Positions 6,460 to 14,893 of a stretch of DNA of 14,893 bases are shown in pieces. The translations under genes and the position numbers were made by a program. The notes under the pieces were generated by a model. That model was not told the origin of the DNA. It did not search any database and saw nothing but the letters and a program-made list of their open reading frames with translations. The stretch covers positions 1 to 14,893 of the forward strand of contig DSBO01000015.1 of the NCBI GenBank assembly GCA_011046015.1, in the 5' to 3' direction. Every line of letters starts with the position of its first letter. Position 1 is the first letter of the stretch. Source of the DNA: Thioalkalivibrio sp. GTDB taxonomy: Bacteria > Pseudomonadota > Gammaproteobacteria > SpSt-1174.

Positions 6460-7671
6460 CTAGCTACGGTACTCGGCGTTGATGCGCACGTACTCGTGGG
6501 AAAGGTCGGTGGTCCAGATACGCACACGGGCATCGCCGCGATCGAGTGCGACGCGGATGTCGATCTCGGCCTGCTTCATCACCGCCTGGCCCTGCGCCTC
6601 GGTGTAGTCCGGATCGCGACCGCCGCCCCTGACGATACGCACGCCGCCCAGATGGATGTCGATGCGACCCACGTCCAGGTCCTCGATGCCCGCCCGCCCG
6701 ACGGCGGCGAGGATGCGCCCCCAGTTCGGGTCGCTCGCGAACAGGGCGGTCTTCACCAGCGGCGAATGGGCGATGGTGAACCCCACCTGCCGGGCCTCGG
6801 CCTCGTGCCGGGCGCCGACGACGTCGATGGTGACGAACTTGGTCGCGCCCTCGCCGTCGCGCACGATGGCCTGGGCGAGCTGCATGCACACCTCGTCCAG
6901 TGCCGCCTGAAAGGCATCCAGGGCCGCGCCCTCGCCCACGGAGACGCCGGCCGCGCCGGTCGCCACGAGGACACAGGCATCGTTGGTGGATGTATCGCCG
7001 TCCACCGTGACGGCGTTAAAGGAGCGGTCGGCCGCCAGGCGCAGGCACTGCCTGAGCAGGTCGGCCGGCAGAGCCGCGTCCGTGGCGACGTAGGCGAGCA
7101 TGGTGGCCATGTCCGGGTGGATCATGCCCGAGCCCTTGGCGATCCCGGTGATCGTCACCGGGGCGCCGTTGATGGTCACGCGGCGCGACACGCCCTTGGG
7201 CAGCGTGTCGGTGGTCATGATGCCGCGGGCGGCGTCCATCCAGGCATCCTCGGCCAGCGCCTGGACGGCAGCGGGCAGCGCCTGGGCAATACGCTCCACG
7301 GGCAGCGGCTCGCCGATCACGCCGGTGGAGAACGGCAACACCTCCTCGGCCCGACACCCGGCCGCCTCGGCCAGGGCCTGGCAGGAGGCCTGAGCCGCGT
7401 CCAGCCCCGGCTGGCCGGTGCCGGCGTTGGCGTTGCCCGAGTTGATGAGCAGGTAGCGCGGCGCGGCGGCGGCCAGATGCGCCTCGGCGACCAGCACGGG
7501 TGCAGCGCGGAAGGCATTGCGCGTGAACACGGCGGCCGCCGTACTGCCCTCGGCCAGCTCCATGAGCACGAGATCGCGGCGGTCGCGATAGCGAATACCG
7601 GCCTCCACCGCGGCCAGGCGCACGCCGGCCACGGGTGTCAGCGACTGGGGTGCCTCAAGCCCGACTGCCAT
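6460..7671 (-). CDS. argJ: Glutamate N-acetyltransferase / amino-acid N-acetyltransferase ArgJ
   Basis: Cytoplasmic enzyme of arginine synthesis that transfers acetyl from N-acetylornithine to glutamate (cyclic pathway); many members can also use acetyl-CoA. It has 403 residues. The autoproteolytic site is present as GMIHPDMATMLAYVATDA (about 182-199), with cleavage expected between A189 and T190; T190 becomes the N-terminal nucleophile of the beta chain. The oxyanion-hole motif FSTGVIGE is at 114-121, SGNANAGTG at 78-86, VDGDTSTND at 223-231, and the conserved C-terminus HEYVRINAEYRS ends the protein. The ATG lies 9 nt after the secA stop and the gene ends 4 nt before mutT, so it sits inside the secA operon. 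Whether it is mono- or bifunctional cannot be read from the sequence. Confidence 0.97.
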   Translation of the reverse strand: MAVGLEAPQSLTPVAGVRLAAVEAGIRYRDRRDLVLMELAEGSTAAAVFTRNAFRAAPVLVAEAHLAAAAPRYLLINSGNANAGTGQPGLDAAQASCQALAEAAGCRAEEVLPFSTGVIGEPLPVERIAQALPAAVQALAEDAWMDAARGIMTTDTLPKGVSRRVTINGAPVTITGIAKGSGMIHPDMATMLAYVATDAALPADLLRQCLRLAADRSFNAVTVDGDTSTNDACVLVATGAAGVSVGEGAALDAFQAALDEVCMQLAQAIVRDGEGATKFVTIDVVGARHEAEARQVGFTIAHSPLVKTALFASDPNWGRILAAVGRAGIEDLDVGRIDIHLGGVRIVRGGGRDPDYTEAQGQAVMKQAEIDIRVALDRGDARVRIWTTDLSHEYVRINAEYRS

Positions 7672-7680
7672 ACGCGTGCC

Positions 7681-10398
<2,718 letters not shown>

Positions 10399-10474
10399 AA
10401 GTAAAGTGGATTCCTGAGAGCTGGTATTGGTTAGTTATGTATGGGCGGGAACACGGCATGCAACCGAATTATCC

Positions 10475-10490
10475 GCACGGGCGGCCGTGC
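10475..10490 (-). other. Hairpin in the secA leader
   Basis: Perfect 6-bp stem GCACGG/CCGTGC with a 4-nt loop, about 80 nt before the secA start and about 100 nt after the predicted transcription start. It is not followed by a U-tract, so it is not a terminator. It may shape the 5' leader of the secA mRNA. Confidence 0.35.
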
Positions 10491-10592
10491 CAGTCGGCGT
10501 CGATTGCCGCGATACCCTGGGTGGTGGCGGGCCCGCCGGCCGTTGCCCCGTCGACCGGCCGGTGCCGGTGCGGATCGGCGAAACGCCGCCCT

Positions 10593-10620
10593 ATTCTACC
10601 GCCTTCCCCCGGGCTATCAA
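10593..10620 (-). promoter_or_regulatory. Predicted sigma-70 promoter of the secA-argJ-mutT operon
   Basis: On the minus strand TTGATA (10620-10615) and TAGAAT (10598-10593) are separated by 16 nt. Each hexamer matches the consensus in five of six positions, which stands out in this GC-rich background. The expected transcription start is near 10586, giving a leader of about 190 nt before the secA ATG. Position between M23 and secA fits a start for the downstream run of four genes. Confidence 0.6.
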
Positions 10621-10745
10621 GGCGCGTGGGCAGACGGCGCGCGGCAAACAGGCCGGGCAGGCGAGCCCTGCGGGCCCGGCTGCCGGAGAGGCCACGCACT
10701 ACGCCTCGCGGGAGCATCGGGCCGGCATTAATGGATCGTGACGAC

Positions 10746-11654
10746 CTAGTTGAGGAACTTGGCGGGATCGACGTGCTTGCCGTTCTGCAGCACCTCGAAA
10801 TGGACATGCGGACCGGTGGAACGGCCGGTGGTGCCCATCTTCGCGATGGCTTGCCCCTTCTTCACGGCCTCGCCGACTTCGACGAGGTGTTCGGAATTAT
10901 GGGCATAGCGCGTGACATAACCGTTGCCGTGATTGATCTCGACCAGGTTGCCGTAACCCCAGCGCTTGCCGGACCAGGTCACGACGCCGCCGGCCACGGC
11001 CACCACGTCGGATCCGTGCTTGCCGGCGAAGTCCATCCCCTTGTGCATGGAGGGCTTGCCGCTGAACGGGTCGGTACGCACACCGTAGTAGGAGGAGGTC
11101 CAGCCCTTCACGATGGGACGCCCCTTCGGATACACCTCCTGCTGCACGGCCCGCGTCAGGATGACCTGGTCGAGCACCTGCAACTGCTGCTCACGGTCCT
11201 GGATCTGGGCCGCCAGCTGGTCGATGGCCGCCACCAGATCGGGCGCGCTGAGGGACGCGTCGGCCAGCGCCTCCTCCGGACCACCCAGGGCGGGCGGGCT
11301 GCCGAAATCGAATTCCGAGGCATCGATATCGGCCATCTTCACCAGCTTGGTACCCAGCGCGTTCAGGCGCGTCACGTGGCCCTGCAGCTGACCCAGACGC
11401 TGGGTGAGGACATCGATGTTGGCCTGTGTGAGCGTGCGCGCCTCCTCGATCTGCAGCCGTTGCAGCTTGAGTTCGTCCTCCCAGCGGGCCACGCGCTCGG
11501 TCGGGGCCTTGTTGACGCCCACGTAGTAGCCGAGCCCGACCATACCGCCGCCCAACGCCGTCACCAGCGCCGCCGGGATCAGGAAATGGGCCCAGTGCGT
11601 GAAATGAATGCTGCGCGGGGCCGATCCCCCTTTGGAGCAGAAAATTATGTTCAT
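10746..11654 (-). CDS. M23 family (LytM) peptidoglycan endopeptidase, membrane-anchored
   Basis: Zinc metallopeptidase expected to cut peptide cross-links of peptidoglycan in the periplasm. It has 302 residues. An N-terminal membrane anchor lies at about 23-45 (FLIPAALVTALGGGMVGLGYYV). A coiled-coil region follows (about 52-105 and 140-165, rich in E, Q, R and L), then the LytM domain from about 185. The metal ligands and catalytic histidines are all present: H204 and D208 in MHKGMDFAG, H252 in RYAHNSEH, H283 and H285 in GPHVHFEV. It is therefore probably active, unlike degenerate activators such as EnvC or NlpD. The N-terminus MNIIF-S is typical of this group, and a GGA lies 7 nt before the ATG. 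The gene between lpxC/dciA and secA is conserved in Pseudomonas and related groups; exact cleavage specificity is unknown. Confidence 0.93.
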   Translation of the reverse strand: MNIIFCSKGGSAPRSIHFTHWAHFLIPAALVTALGGGMVGLGYYVGVNKAPTERVARWEDELKLQRLQIEEARTLTQANIDVLTQRLGQLQGHVTRLNALGTKLVKMADIDASEFDFGSPPALGGPEEALADASLSAPDLVAAIDQLAAQIQDREQQLQVLDQVILTRAVQQEVYPKGRPIVKGWTSSYYGVRTDPFSGKPSMHKGMDFAGKHGSDVVAVAGGVVTWSGKRWGYGNLVEINHGNGYVTRYAHNSEHLVEVGEAVKKGQAIAKMGTTGRSTGPHVHFEVLQNGKHVDPAKFLN

Positions 11655-11816
11655 CGATCCATCCAGTAAGACTGCAGCTTTCTCCGCAAGGGTCTAGAAT
11701 ACCCATATACTTCGACCGGGGAAACCGTTGGCGGGGGCCTGCCGTGTGCCTGGCACCCGCCGGCAACCCCGACGACGCCCCGGTACCGACCACTCACCAC
11801 GCCTTTAGTCAGCCTG
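11655..11816. promoter_or_regulatory. Divergent promoter region between M23 peptidase gene and dciA
   Basis: These 162 bases must hold promoters for two divergent genes. A TAGAAT (11695-11700, plus) and an overlapping TATTCT (11701-11696, minus) are possible -10 boxes, but neither has a good -35 at the right distance. A hairpin GGCGGG/CCCGCC (11730-11735 with 11756-11761), with an inner TGCC/GGCA, lies in the expected dciA leader. Assignments are tentative. Confidence 0.3.
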
Positions 11817-12248
11817 ATGCAACCACTCGACCGACTCCTCGCCCCCAGACTCCTGGAGCAGGCCCGCATGCTGGAACGGCTGAACTTCAGCCTGCGCAGC
11901 CTGCTGCCCGCGCCGCTGGGCGAGCACTGCTGGGCGGCGGCCATTCGCGACCAGGAACTCATCCTGGTGACGGACGCCAGCACCTGGGCCTCGCAGTTGC
12001 GCTACCTGCAGCGCGAGATCATCAAGCAGCTCAACGCCGAATACGGGGCCGAGTACGGGCTGGCGCTCAAGAAGTGCCGCGTGCGCATCGACGCCCCGCG
12101 CGTCGTGCGCGAACCGGCGCGCCGGCGCCTGGCGCTCAGCCCGGAGAGCGCGCGCACCCTCCAGCGAGCCGCGGAGGCCACGACCGACCCGGAACTGCGG
12201 GCCGCCCTCCAGAAACTCGCGCGCCGCGGAGACCGCGGCGACGAATGA
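11817..12248 (+). CDS. dciA: DciA, replicative helicase loader (DUF721)
   Basis: DUF721-family protein, the ancestral loader/operator of the replicative helicase DnaB in bacteria that lack the phage-derived DnaC or DnaI. It has 143 residues. Visible features are the N-terminal helix with LLEQARMLERLNFSLRSLLP, then a KH-like core with ILVTDASTWASQLRYLQREIIKQLNAEYG (about 49-77), where the W-A-S-Q-L-R-Y-x-Q pattern matches the family's hAxxLRxxxxxLL region. A basic tail follows (RVVREPARRRLAL) and a C-terminal charged helix. The ATG at 11817 is chosen by the length of homologues; the ribosome site is weak. Its position between lpxC and an M23 peptidase is the usual one in Pseudomonas. It converges on lpxC with 12 nt between stops. 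Confidence 0.9.
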   Translation: MQPLDRLLAPRLLEQARMLERLNFSLRSLLPAPLGEHCWAAAIRDQELILVTDASTWASQLRYLQREIIKQLNAEYGAEYGLALKKCRVRIDAPRVVREPARRRLALSPESARTLQRAAEATTDPELRAALQKLARRGDRGDE

Positions 12249-12254
12249 TGAGTT

Positions 12255-12269
12255 CCGGCCTCAGGCCGG
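12255..12269. terminator. Hairpin between converging dciA and lpxC, with the lpxC stop codon as its loop
   Basis: CCGGCC (12255-12260) and GGCCGG (12264-12269) form a perfect 6-bp stem around TCA, which is the TGA stop codon of lpxC on the minus strand. The palindrome can fold in both transcripts. No strong U-tract follows in either direction (a TTTATTATA lies about 12 nt downstream on the plus strand, inside lpxC), so terminator function is only suggested by its place between convergent genes. Confidence 0.35.
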
Positions 12270-13178
12270 GACCCCGACCCCCTGTTTATTATAGGAGACG
12301 GGGGATGTTCGTTCGTTCTCGAAGACCACCTCTTCCCAGGCCTCTTCATCGGCCAGCAGGGCGCGCAGAAGACGGTTGTTGAGCGCACTCCCCGACTTGT
12401 GGCCGCTGAAGGCGCCTATCAGGCTGTGGCCCAGCAGGTAGAGGTCGCCGATGGCGTCGAGGATCTTGTGCTTGACGAATTCGTCCTCGTAACGCAGGCC
12501 GTCCTCGTTCAGCACCCGGTAGTCGTCCAGCATCACGGCGTTGTCCAGGCTCCCGCCCAGCACCAGCTGGCGCTCACGCAACTGCTCGATGTCGCGCATG
12601 AACCCGAAGGTACGGGCGCGACTGACCTCCTTGACGAACGAGGTGGTGGAAAAGTCCAGCTCGGCCTGCTGGCCGCTCTGGCGGAACACGGGGTGATCAA
12701 AGTCGATGGTGAAGCCCACCTTGAAACCGTCGTGGGGCTCGAACCGCGCCCACTTGTCGCCGTCCTCCACCTGCACGGGACGCTTGATGCGGATAAACCG
12801 CTTGGGGGCGGCCTGCTCCTCGATACCCGCAGACTGGATCAGGAACACAAAGGGACTGGCGCTGCCGTCCATGATCGGTACTTCGGGTGCCGTCAGGTCC
12901 ACGTAGAGGTTGTCGATGCCCAGCCCGGCCAGTGCTGCCAGCAAGTGCTCGACCGTCGCGACACGAACGCCGCCCGCCTCCAGGGTGGTGGACAGCGGCG
13001 TCTCGCTGACGTTGTCCGGGTGGGCCCGTATCTCCACCGGCTCTTCAAGGTCGATACGCCGGAACACGATCCCGGTATCCACAGCCGCCGGCCTCAGGGT
13101 CAGGATGATCTTTTCCCCGGTGTGCAGGCCGACGCCGGTCGCCCGGATCGTGTTTCTCAGTGTTCGTTGCCTTATCAA
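12261..13178 (-). CDS. lpxC: UDP-3-O-acyl-N-acetylglucosamine deacetylase LpxC (catalytic His replaced by Ser)
   Basis: Zinc deacetylase of the committed step of lipid A synthesis, cytoplasmic. The TTG at 13178 is chosen: GGAAG lies 7 nt before it, IRQRTLRNTIRATGVGLHTG is the standard N-terminus, and it gives 305 residues, exactly the E. coli length. Seen in order are GVGLHTGEK (15-23), E77-H78 in VEHLLAALAGLGIDN, DGSASPF (104-110), SRARTFGFMRDIE (186-198), and H237 and D241 in VKHKILDAIGD. Zinc ligands H78, H237 and D241 and the base E77 are intact. The second catalytic residue is not: the motif KSGHALNN reads KSGSALNN, with S264 at the position of E. coli H265. A histidine is present four residues earlier (H260). 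See the finding on this point. Confidence 0.96.
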   Translation of the reverse strand: MIRQRTLRNTIRATGVGLHTGEKIILTLRPAAVDTGIVFRRIDLEEPVEIRAHPDNVSETPLSTTLEAGGVRVATVEHLLAALAGLGIDNLYVDLTAPEVPIMDGSASPFVFLIQSAGIEEQAAPKRFIRIKRPVQVEDGDKWARFEPHDGFKVGFTIDFDHPVFRQSGQQAELDFSTTSFVKEVSRARTFGFMRDIEQLRERQLVLGGSLDNAVMLDDYRVLNEDGLRYEDEFVKHKILDAIGDLYLLGHSLIGAFSGHKSGSALNNRLLRALLADEEAWEEVVFENERTSPVSYNKQGVGVPA

Positions 13179-13185
13179 TGTCTCA

Positions 13186-13190
13186 CTTCC
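13186..13190 (-). promoter_or_regulatory. Ribosome binding site deciding the TTG start of lpxC
   Basis: GGAAG on the minus strand lies 7 nt before the TTG at 13178. The frame is open further upstream to an ATG at 13256, but that extension has no ribosome site or homology. Confidence 0.6.
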
Positions 13191-13276
13191 CACAAGCAAA
13201 CCGTTATGCCGCCGCCGCGATGGCGTCGATCCGCGCCACGGGACAATCAGGCGCATTTCGGGACCAAAACCGCCCC

Positions 13277-13285
13277 ATTATGGCA
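13277..13285 (-). promoter_or_regulatory. Possible extended -10 promoter of lpxC
   Basis: On the minus strand TGC-CATAAT is an extended -10 element (TGn plus a hexamer matching TATAAT in five of six). The -35 position has no consensus match. It lies about 100 nt before the lpxC start, inside the 232-nt gap between ftsZ and lpxC. That gap also holds small inverted repeats CAGTC/GACTG (13331-13344) and CGGAT/ATCCG (13371-13385), possibly at the end of the ftsZ transcript, both weak. Confidence 0.35.
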
Positions 13286-13410
13286 CATTCGAGGAGAATC
13301 GCATCGTCTCACGCAATTCCGGAGCAAATTCAGTCACCTGACTGGCGGCATGTTAGCCGTTTCGCCCTCCCGGATCCGGTATCCGCGCACATATCGTGCC
13401 CACCAGGGGC

Positions 13411-14574
13411 TCAGTCGGCCTGCTTGCGCAGGAACGCCGGGATATCCAGGTATTCCATGTCGAATTCTCCACGCGGGTCGTAGGCCGGGCCGCCATTGAC
13501 AGTCTGCTTGCGCATCACGGTCGGTCGGTCGAGCTTCTCGTAGTCGACCTCGCCGTCGGTCTGGCGCTCCACCACCTTCATGGCCGGCTTCTCCGCCGGG
13601 CGCGCAGCGCGGGCCCCGCTCCCCTCCAGGCCGGTGGCCACCAGGGTGACGCGCAGCTCGTCGCTCATTTCCGGGTCGATGACAGTGCCCACCACCACGG
13701 TGGCGTCCTCGGAGGCAAACGCACGGATGGCCTCGCCGACTTCCTCGAACTCGCCGATGGACAGGTCCAGGCCCGCGGTCACGTTCACCAGGATCCCCTT
13801 GGCGCCCGAGATGTTGACGTCTTCCAGCAGCGGGCTGGAAATGGCGGCCTCGGCGGCCTCGCGCGCACGCCCTTCACCGCTGGCCGAGCCGGTGCCCATC
13901 ATGGCCATGCCCATCTCTGACATGACGGTGCGCACGTCGGCGAAGTCGACGTTGATCAGGCCTGGTCGGGTGATCAGCTCGGCAATGCCCTGGGTCGCGC
14001 CGAGCAGCACGTCGTTGGCCGCGGAGAAGGCATCCAGCAGGCTCACGTTCTTGCCCAGGACCGTGAGCAGTTTCTCGTTCGGGATGGTGATGAGCGAATC
14101 CACGTACTTGGAGAGCTCGTCCATCCCCTGCTTGGCGATGTTCATGCGCCGGGTGCCCTCGAAGGGGAACGGGCGGGTGACCACGGCCACGGTAAGAATG
14201 CCCATCTCCTTGGCGACCTGGGCCACCACCGGCGCACCGCCGGTACCCGTGCCGCCGCCCATGCCGGCCGTGATAAAGAGCATGTCGGCCCCCTGGATAC
14301 ACTCCTGGATGCGCTCACGGTCCTCCAGCGCGGCCTCGCGACCGACATTCGGGTCGGCGCCGGCACCCAGGCCCTTCGTGATGTTGGTGCCCAGCTGCAG
14401 GGTGGTGCGGGCCGCGACGTTCTTCAGCGCCTGCGCGTCGGTGTTGGCGCAGATGAAATCCACACCCTCGATGTTGGCCTTGACCATGTGCTGGACGGCG
14501 TTGCCGCCGCCGCCCCCCACGCCGATGACCTTGATCACGGCGTTCTGTGCGTAGTTGTCCATTAGCTCGAACAT
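13411..14574 (-). CDS. ftsZ: Cell division GTPase FtsZ
   Basis: Tubulin homologue that polymerises at midcell to form the Z-ring. It has 387 residues from the ATG at 14574. The start is fixed by AGAGGAG with 7 nt spacing and by the N-terminus MFELMD. GTP-binding GVGGGGGNAV is near 18-27, the tubulin signature GGGTGTG at 106-112, and the T7 synergy loop NVDFADVRTVM at 208-218, including D210 and D213 needed for GTP hydrolysis. A linker of about 58 residues leads to the conserved C-terminal peptide YLDIPAFLRKQAD (375-387), the docking site for FtsA, ZipA and ZapD. It lies 72 nt downstream of ftsA and 232 nt upstream of lpxC on the same strand, the normal end of the division and cell wall cluster. 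Confidence 0.99.
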   Translation of the reverse strand: MFELMDNYAQNAVIKVIGVGGGGGNAVQHMVKANIEGVDFICANTDAQALKNVAARTTLQLGTNITKGLGAGADPNVGREAALEDRERIQECIQGADMLFITAGMGGGTGTGGAPVVAQVAKEMGILTVAVVTRPFPFEGTRRMNIAKQGMDELSKYVDSLITIPNEKLLTVLGKNVSLLDAFSAANDVLLGATQGIAELITRPGLINVDFADVRTVMSEMGMAMMGTGSASGEGRAREAAEAAISSPLLEDVNISGAKGILVNVTAGLDLSIGEFEEVGEAIRAFASEDATVVVGTVIDPEMSDELRVTLVATGLEGSGARAARPAEKPAMKVVERQTDGEVDYEKLDRPTVMRKQTVNGGPAYDPRGEFDMEYLDIPAFLRKQAD

Positions 14575-14581
14575 GACGATT

Positions 14582-14588
14582 CTCCTCT
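14582..14588 (-). promoter_or_regulatory. Strong ribosome binding site of ftsZ
   Basis: AGAGGAG on the minus strand, its GGAG 7 nt before the ftsZ ATG. It is among the best Shine-Dalgarno sequences in the window, fitting the need for abundant FtsZ. It excludes the longer in-frame start at 14643. Confidence 0.75.
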
Positions 14589-14618
14589 TTGGTGTTGCTC
14601 TTGTGCCATTGAAAGAAC

Positions 14619-14637
14619 CTTCCCGCACACCGGGAAG
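14619..14637 (-). other. Hairpin in the ftsA-ftsZ gap
   Basis: CTTCCCG and CGGGAAG form a 7-bp stem with a GTGTG loop on the minus strand, extendable by a U-G pair. It is followed by GTTCTTTC. It lies 44 nt before the ftsZ start. It could be a weak terminator or attenuator, an RNA-processing site, or a stabiliser of the ftsZ 5' end. Confidence 0.5.
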
Positions 14638-14646
14638 ACCCAAGCT

Positions 14647-14892
14647 CTAGAAATTCCCCTGAAACCAGCTCTTCATGCGTCGCAGCACGCAGTTGAAGCC
14701 GCCATCGGCGCGCACATCGAGGCCGCCGCTGCGGCGACACTGGTGCGCGAACAGCAGCAGCCCGACGCCGGTGGCGTAGATCGGGTTGCGCACCACGTCT
14801 ACCAGTCCGCTCACACCCTGGGGCACGCCGAGGCGCACCGGCATGTGAAACACTTCCTCGGCCAGATCGATCACCCCTTCCATCTTGGCCGA
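14647..14892 (-). CDS. ftsA: Cell division protein FtsA, 3' end (rest outside window)
   Basis: The C-terminal 81 residues of the actin-like protein that tethers FtsZ to the membrane. The sequence runs from SAKMEGVIDLAEEVFHMP through VRLGVPQGVSGLVDVV to NPIYATGVGLLLFA, all characteristic of the last part of the FtsA ATPase fold. A variable linker with two cysteines follows, then the membrane-targeting amphipathic helix LRRMKSWFQGNF at the very end. The frame continues off the right edge, so neither the start nor the nucleotide-binding residues can be seen. ftsZ follows after 72 nt in the same direction. Confidence 0.96.
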   Translation of the reverse strand, partial: SAKMEGVIDLAEEVFHMPVRLGVPQGVSGLVDVVRNPIYATGVGLLLFAHQCRRSGGLDVRADGGFNCVLRRMKSWFQGNF

Positions 14893-14893
14893 A

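Larger units (their letters stand above)
10399..10745. other. Upstream region of secA (promoter and leader); no gene seen
   Basis: These 347 bases lie between the stop of the M23 peptidase gene and the start of secA, both on the minus strand. They carry the predicted secA promoter and a leader of about 190 nt. The leader contains a clean hairpin GCACGG/CCGTGC (10475-10480 with 10485-10490) and several GC-rich inverted repeats. Upstream of the promoter a hairpin GCAGG-CGAGC-CCTGC (10657-10671), with an outer CCGG pair, might mark the end of the M23 transcript, but no U-tract follows. No open frame has a ribosome site or a SecM-like arrest motif. A GTG frame of 15 codons before secA (ending ...VFPPIHN) exists but is unsupported. 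Confidence 0.6.

Noticed and set aside
10413..10459. Possible secM-like leader peptide before secA
   Set aside because: An ATG frame (MPCSRPYITNQYQL...) runs into secA in another frame and resembles no arrest peptide. A 15-codon GTG frame in the same leader has no ribosome site. No FxxxxWIxxxxGIRAGP motif is present.
13179..13256. Longer LpxC with 26 extra N-terminal residues
   Set aside because: The extension is Arg-rich and unlike LpxC. The TTG at 13178 has a good ribosome site and gives exactly the family length and N-terminus.
14575..14643. FtsZ start at the upstream ATG (23 extra residues)
   Set aside because: The extension would begin inside the ftsA-ftsZ hairpin region and lacks homology. 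The ATG at 14574 has a strong AGAGGAG site.

Overview
This window is a conserved chromosomal block of a gammaproteobacterium. The DNA is GC-rich by eye, with almost no TTA, CTA or TCA codons in the genes. The combination of type IV pilus genes, a MutT-ThiE fusion, DciA (so probably no DnaC) and an LpxC/FtsZ/FtsA cluster fits Gammaproteobacteria outside the enteric group. A purple-sulfur or Ectothiorhodospira-like lineage is plausible, but the sequence alone does not settle it.

Left part, plus strand (1-4600): the 3' end of pilB, then pilC, pilD, coaE and zapD, closely packed. PilB (assembly ATPase), PilC (inner-membrane platform) and PilD (prepilin peptidase/methylase) form the core of type IV pilus assembly. 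CoaE makes the last step of coenzyme A synthesis and ZapD bundles FtsZ filaments.

Junction (4601-4980): about 380 bases without a gene. It holds a pair of inverted REP-like hairpins (a REPIN-type element). The yacG gene that follows zapD in E. coli is not visible here.

Middle part, minus strand (read right to left, 10398 to 4981): secA, argJ, a nudix (MutT)-ThiE fusion and a small unrecognised single-pass membrane protein. They are nearly contiguous and probably one operon driven by a sigma-70-like promoter at about 10593-10620, with a leader of roughly 190 nt.

Right part: an M23/LytM endopeptidase (minus) is divergent from dciA (plus, helicase loader). dciA converges on lpxC (minus, lipid A synthesis). 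ftsZ and the 3' end of ftsA (both minus) follow, the last genes of the division and cell wall cluster.

The gene order matches the E. coli block ftsA-ftsZ-lpxC-secM-secA-mutT / yacG-zapD-coaE / hofC-hofB. Here secM is replaced by the M23 gene plus dciA, argJ sits between secA and mutT, mutT is fused to a ThiE-like domain, and yacG is gone. No mobile gene, CRISPR array, tRNA or rRNA was seen. The most striking single observation is that LpxC has Ser at the position of its normally invariant catalytic His (E. coli H265), while every other active-site residue is intact.
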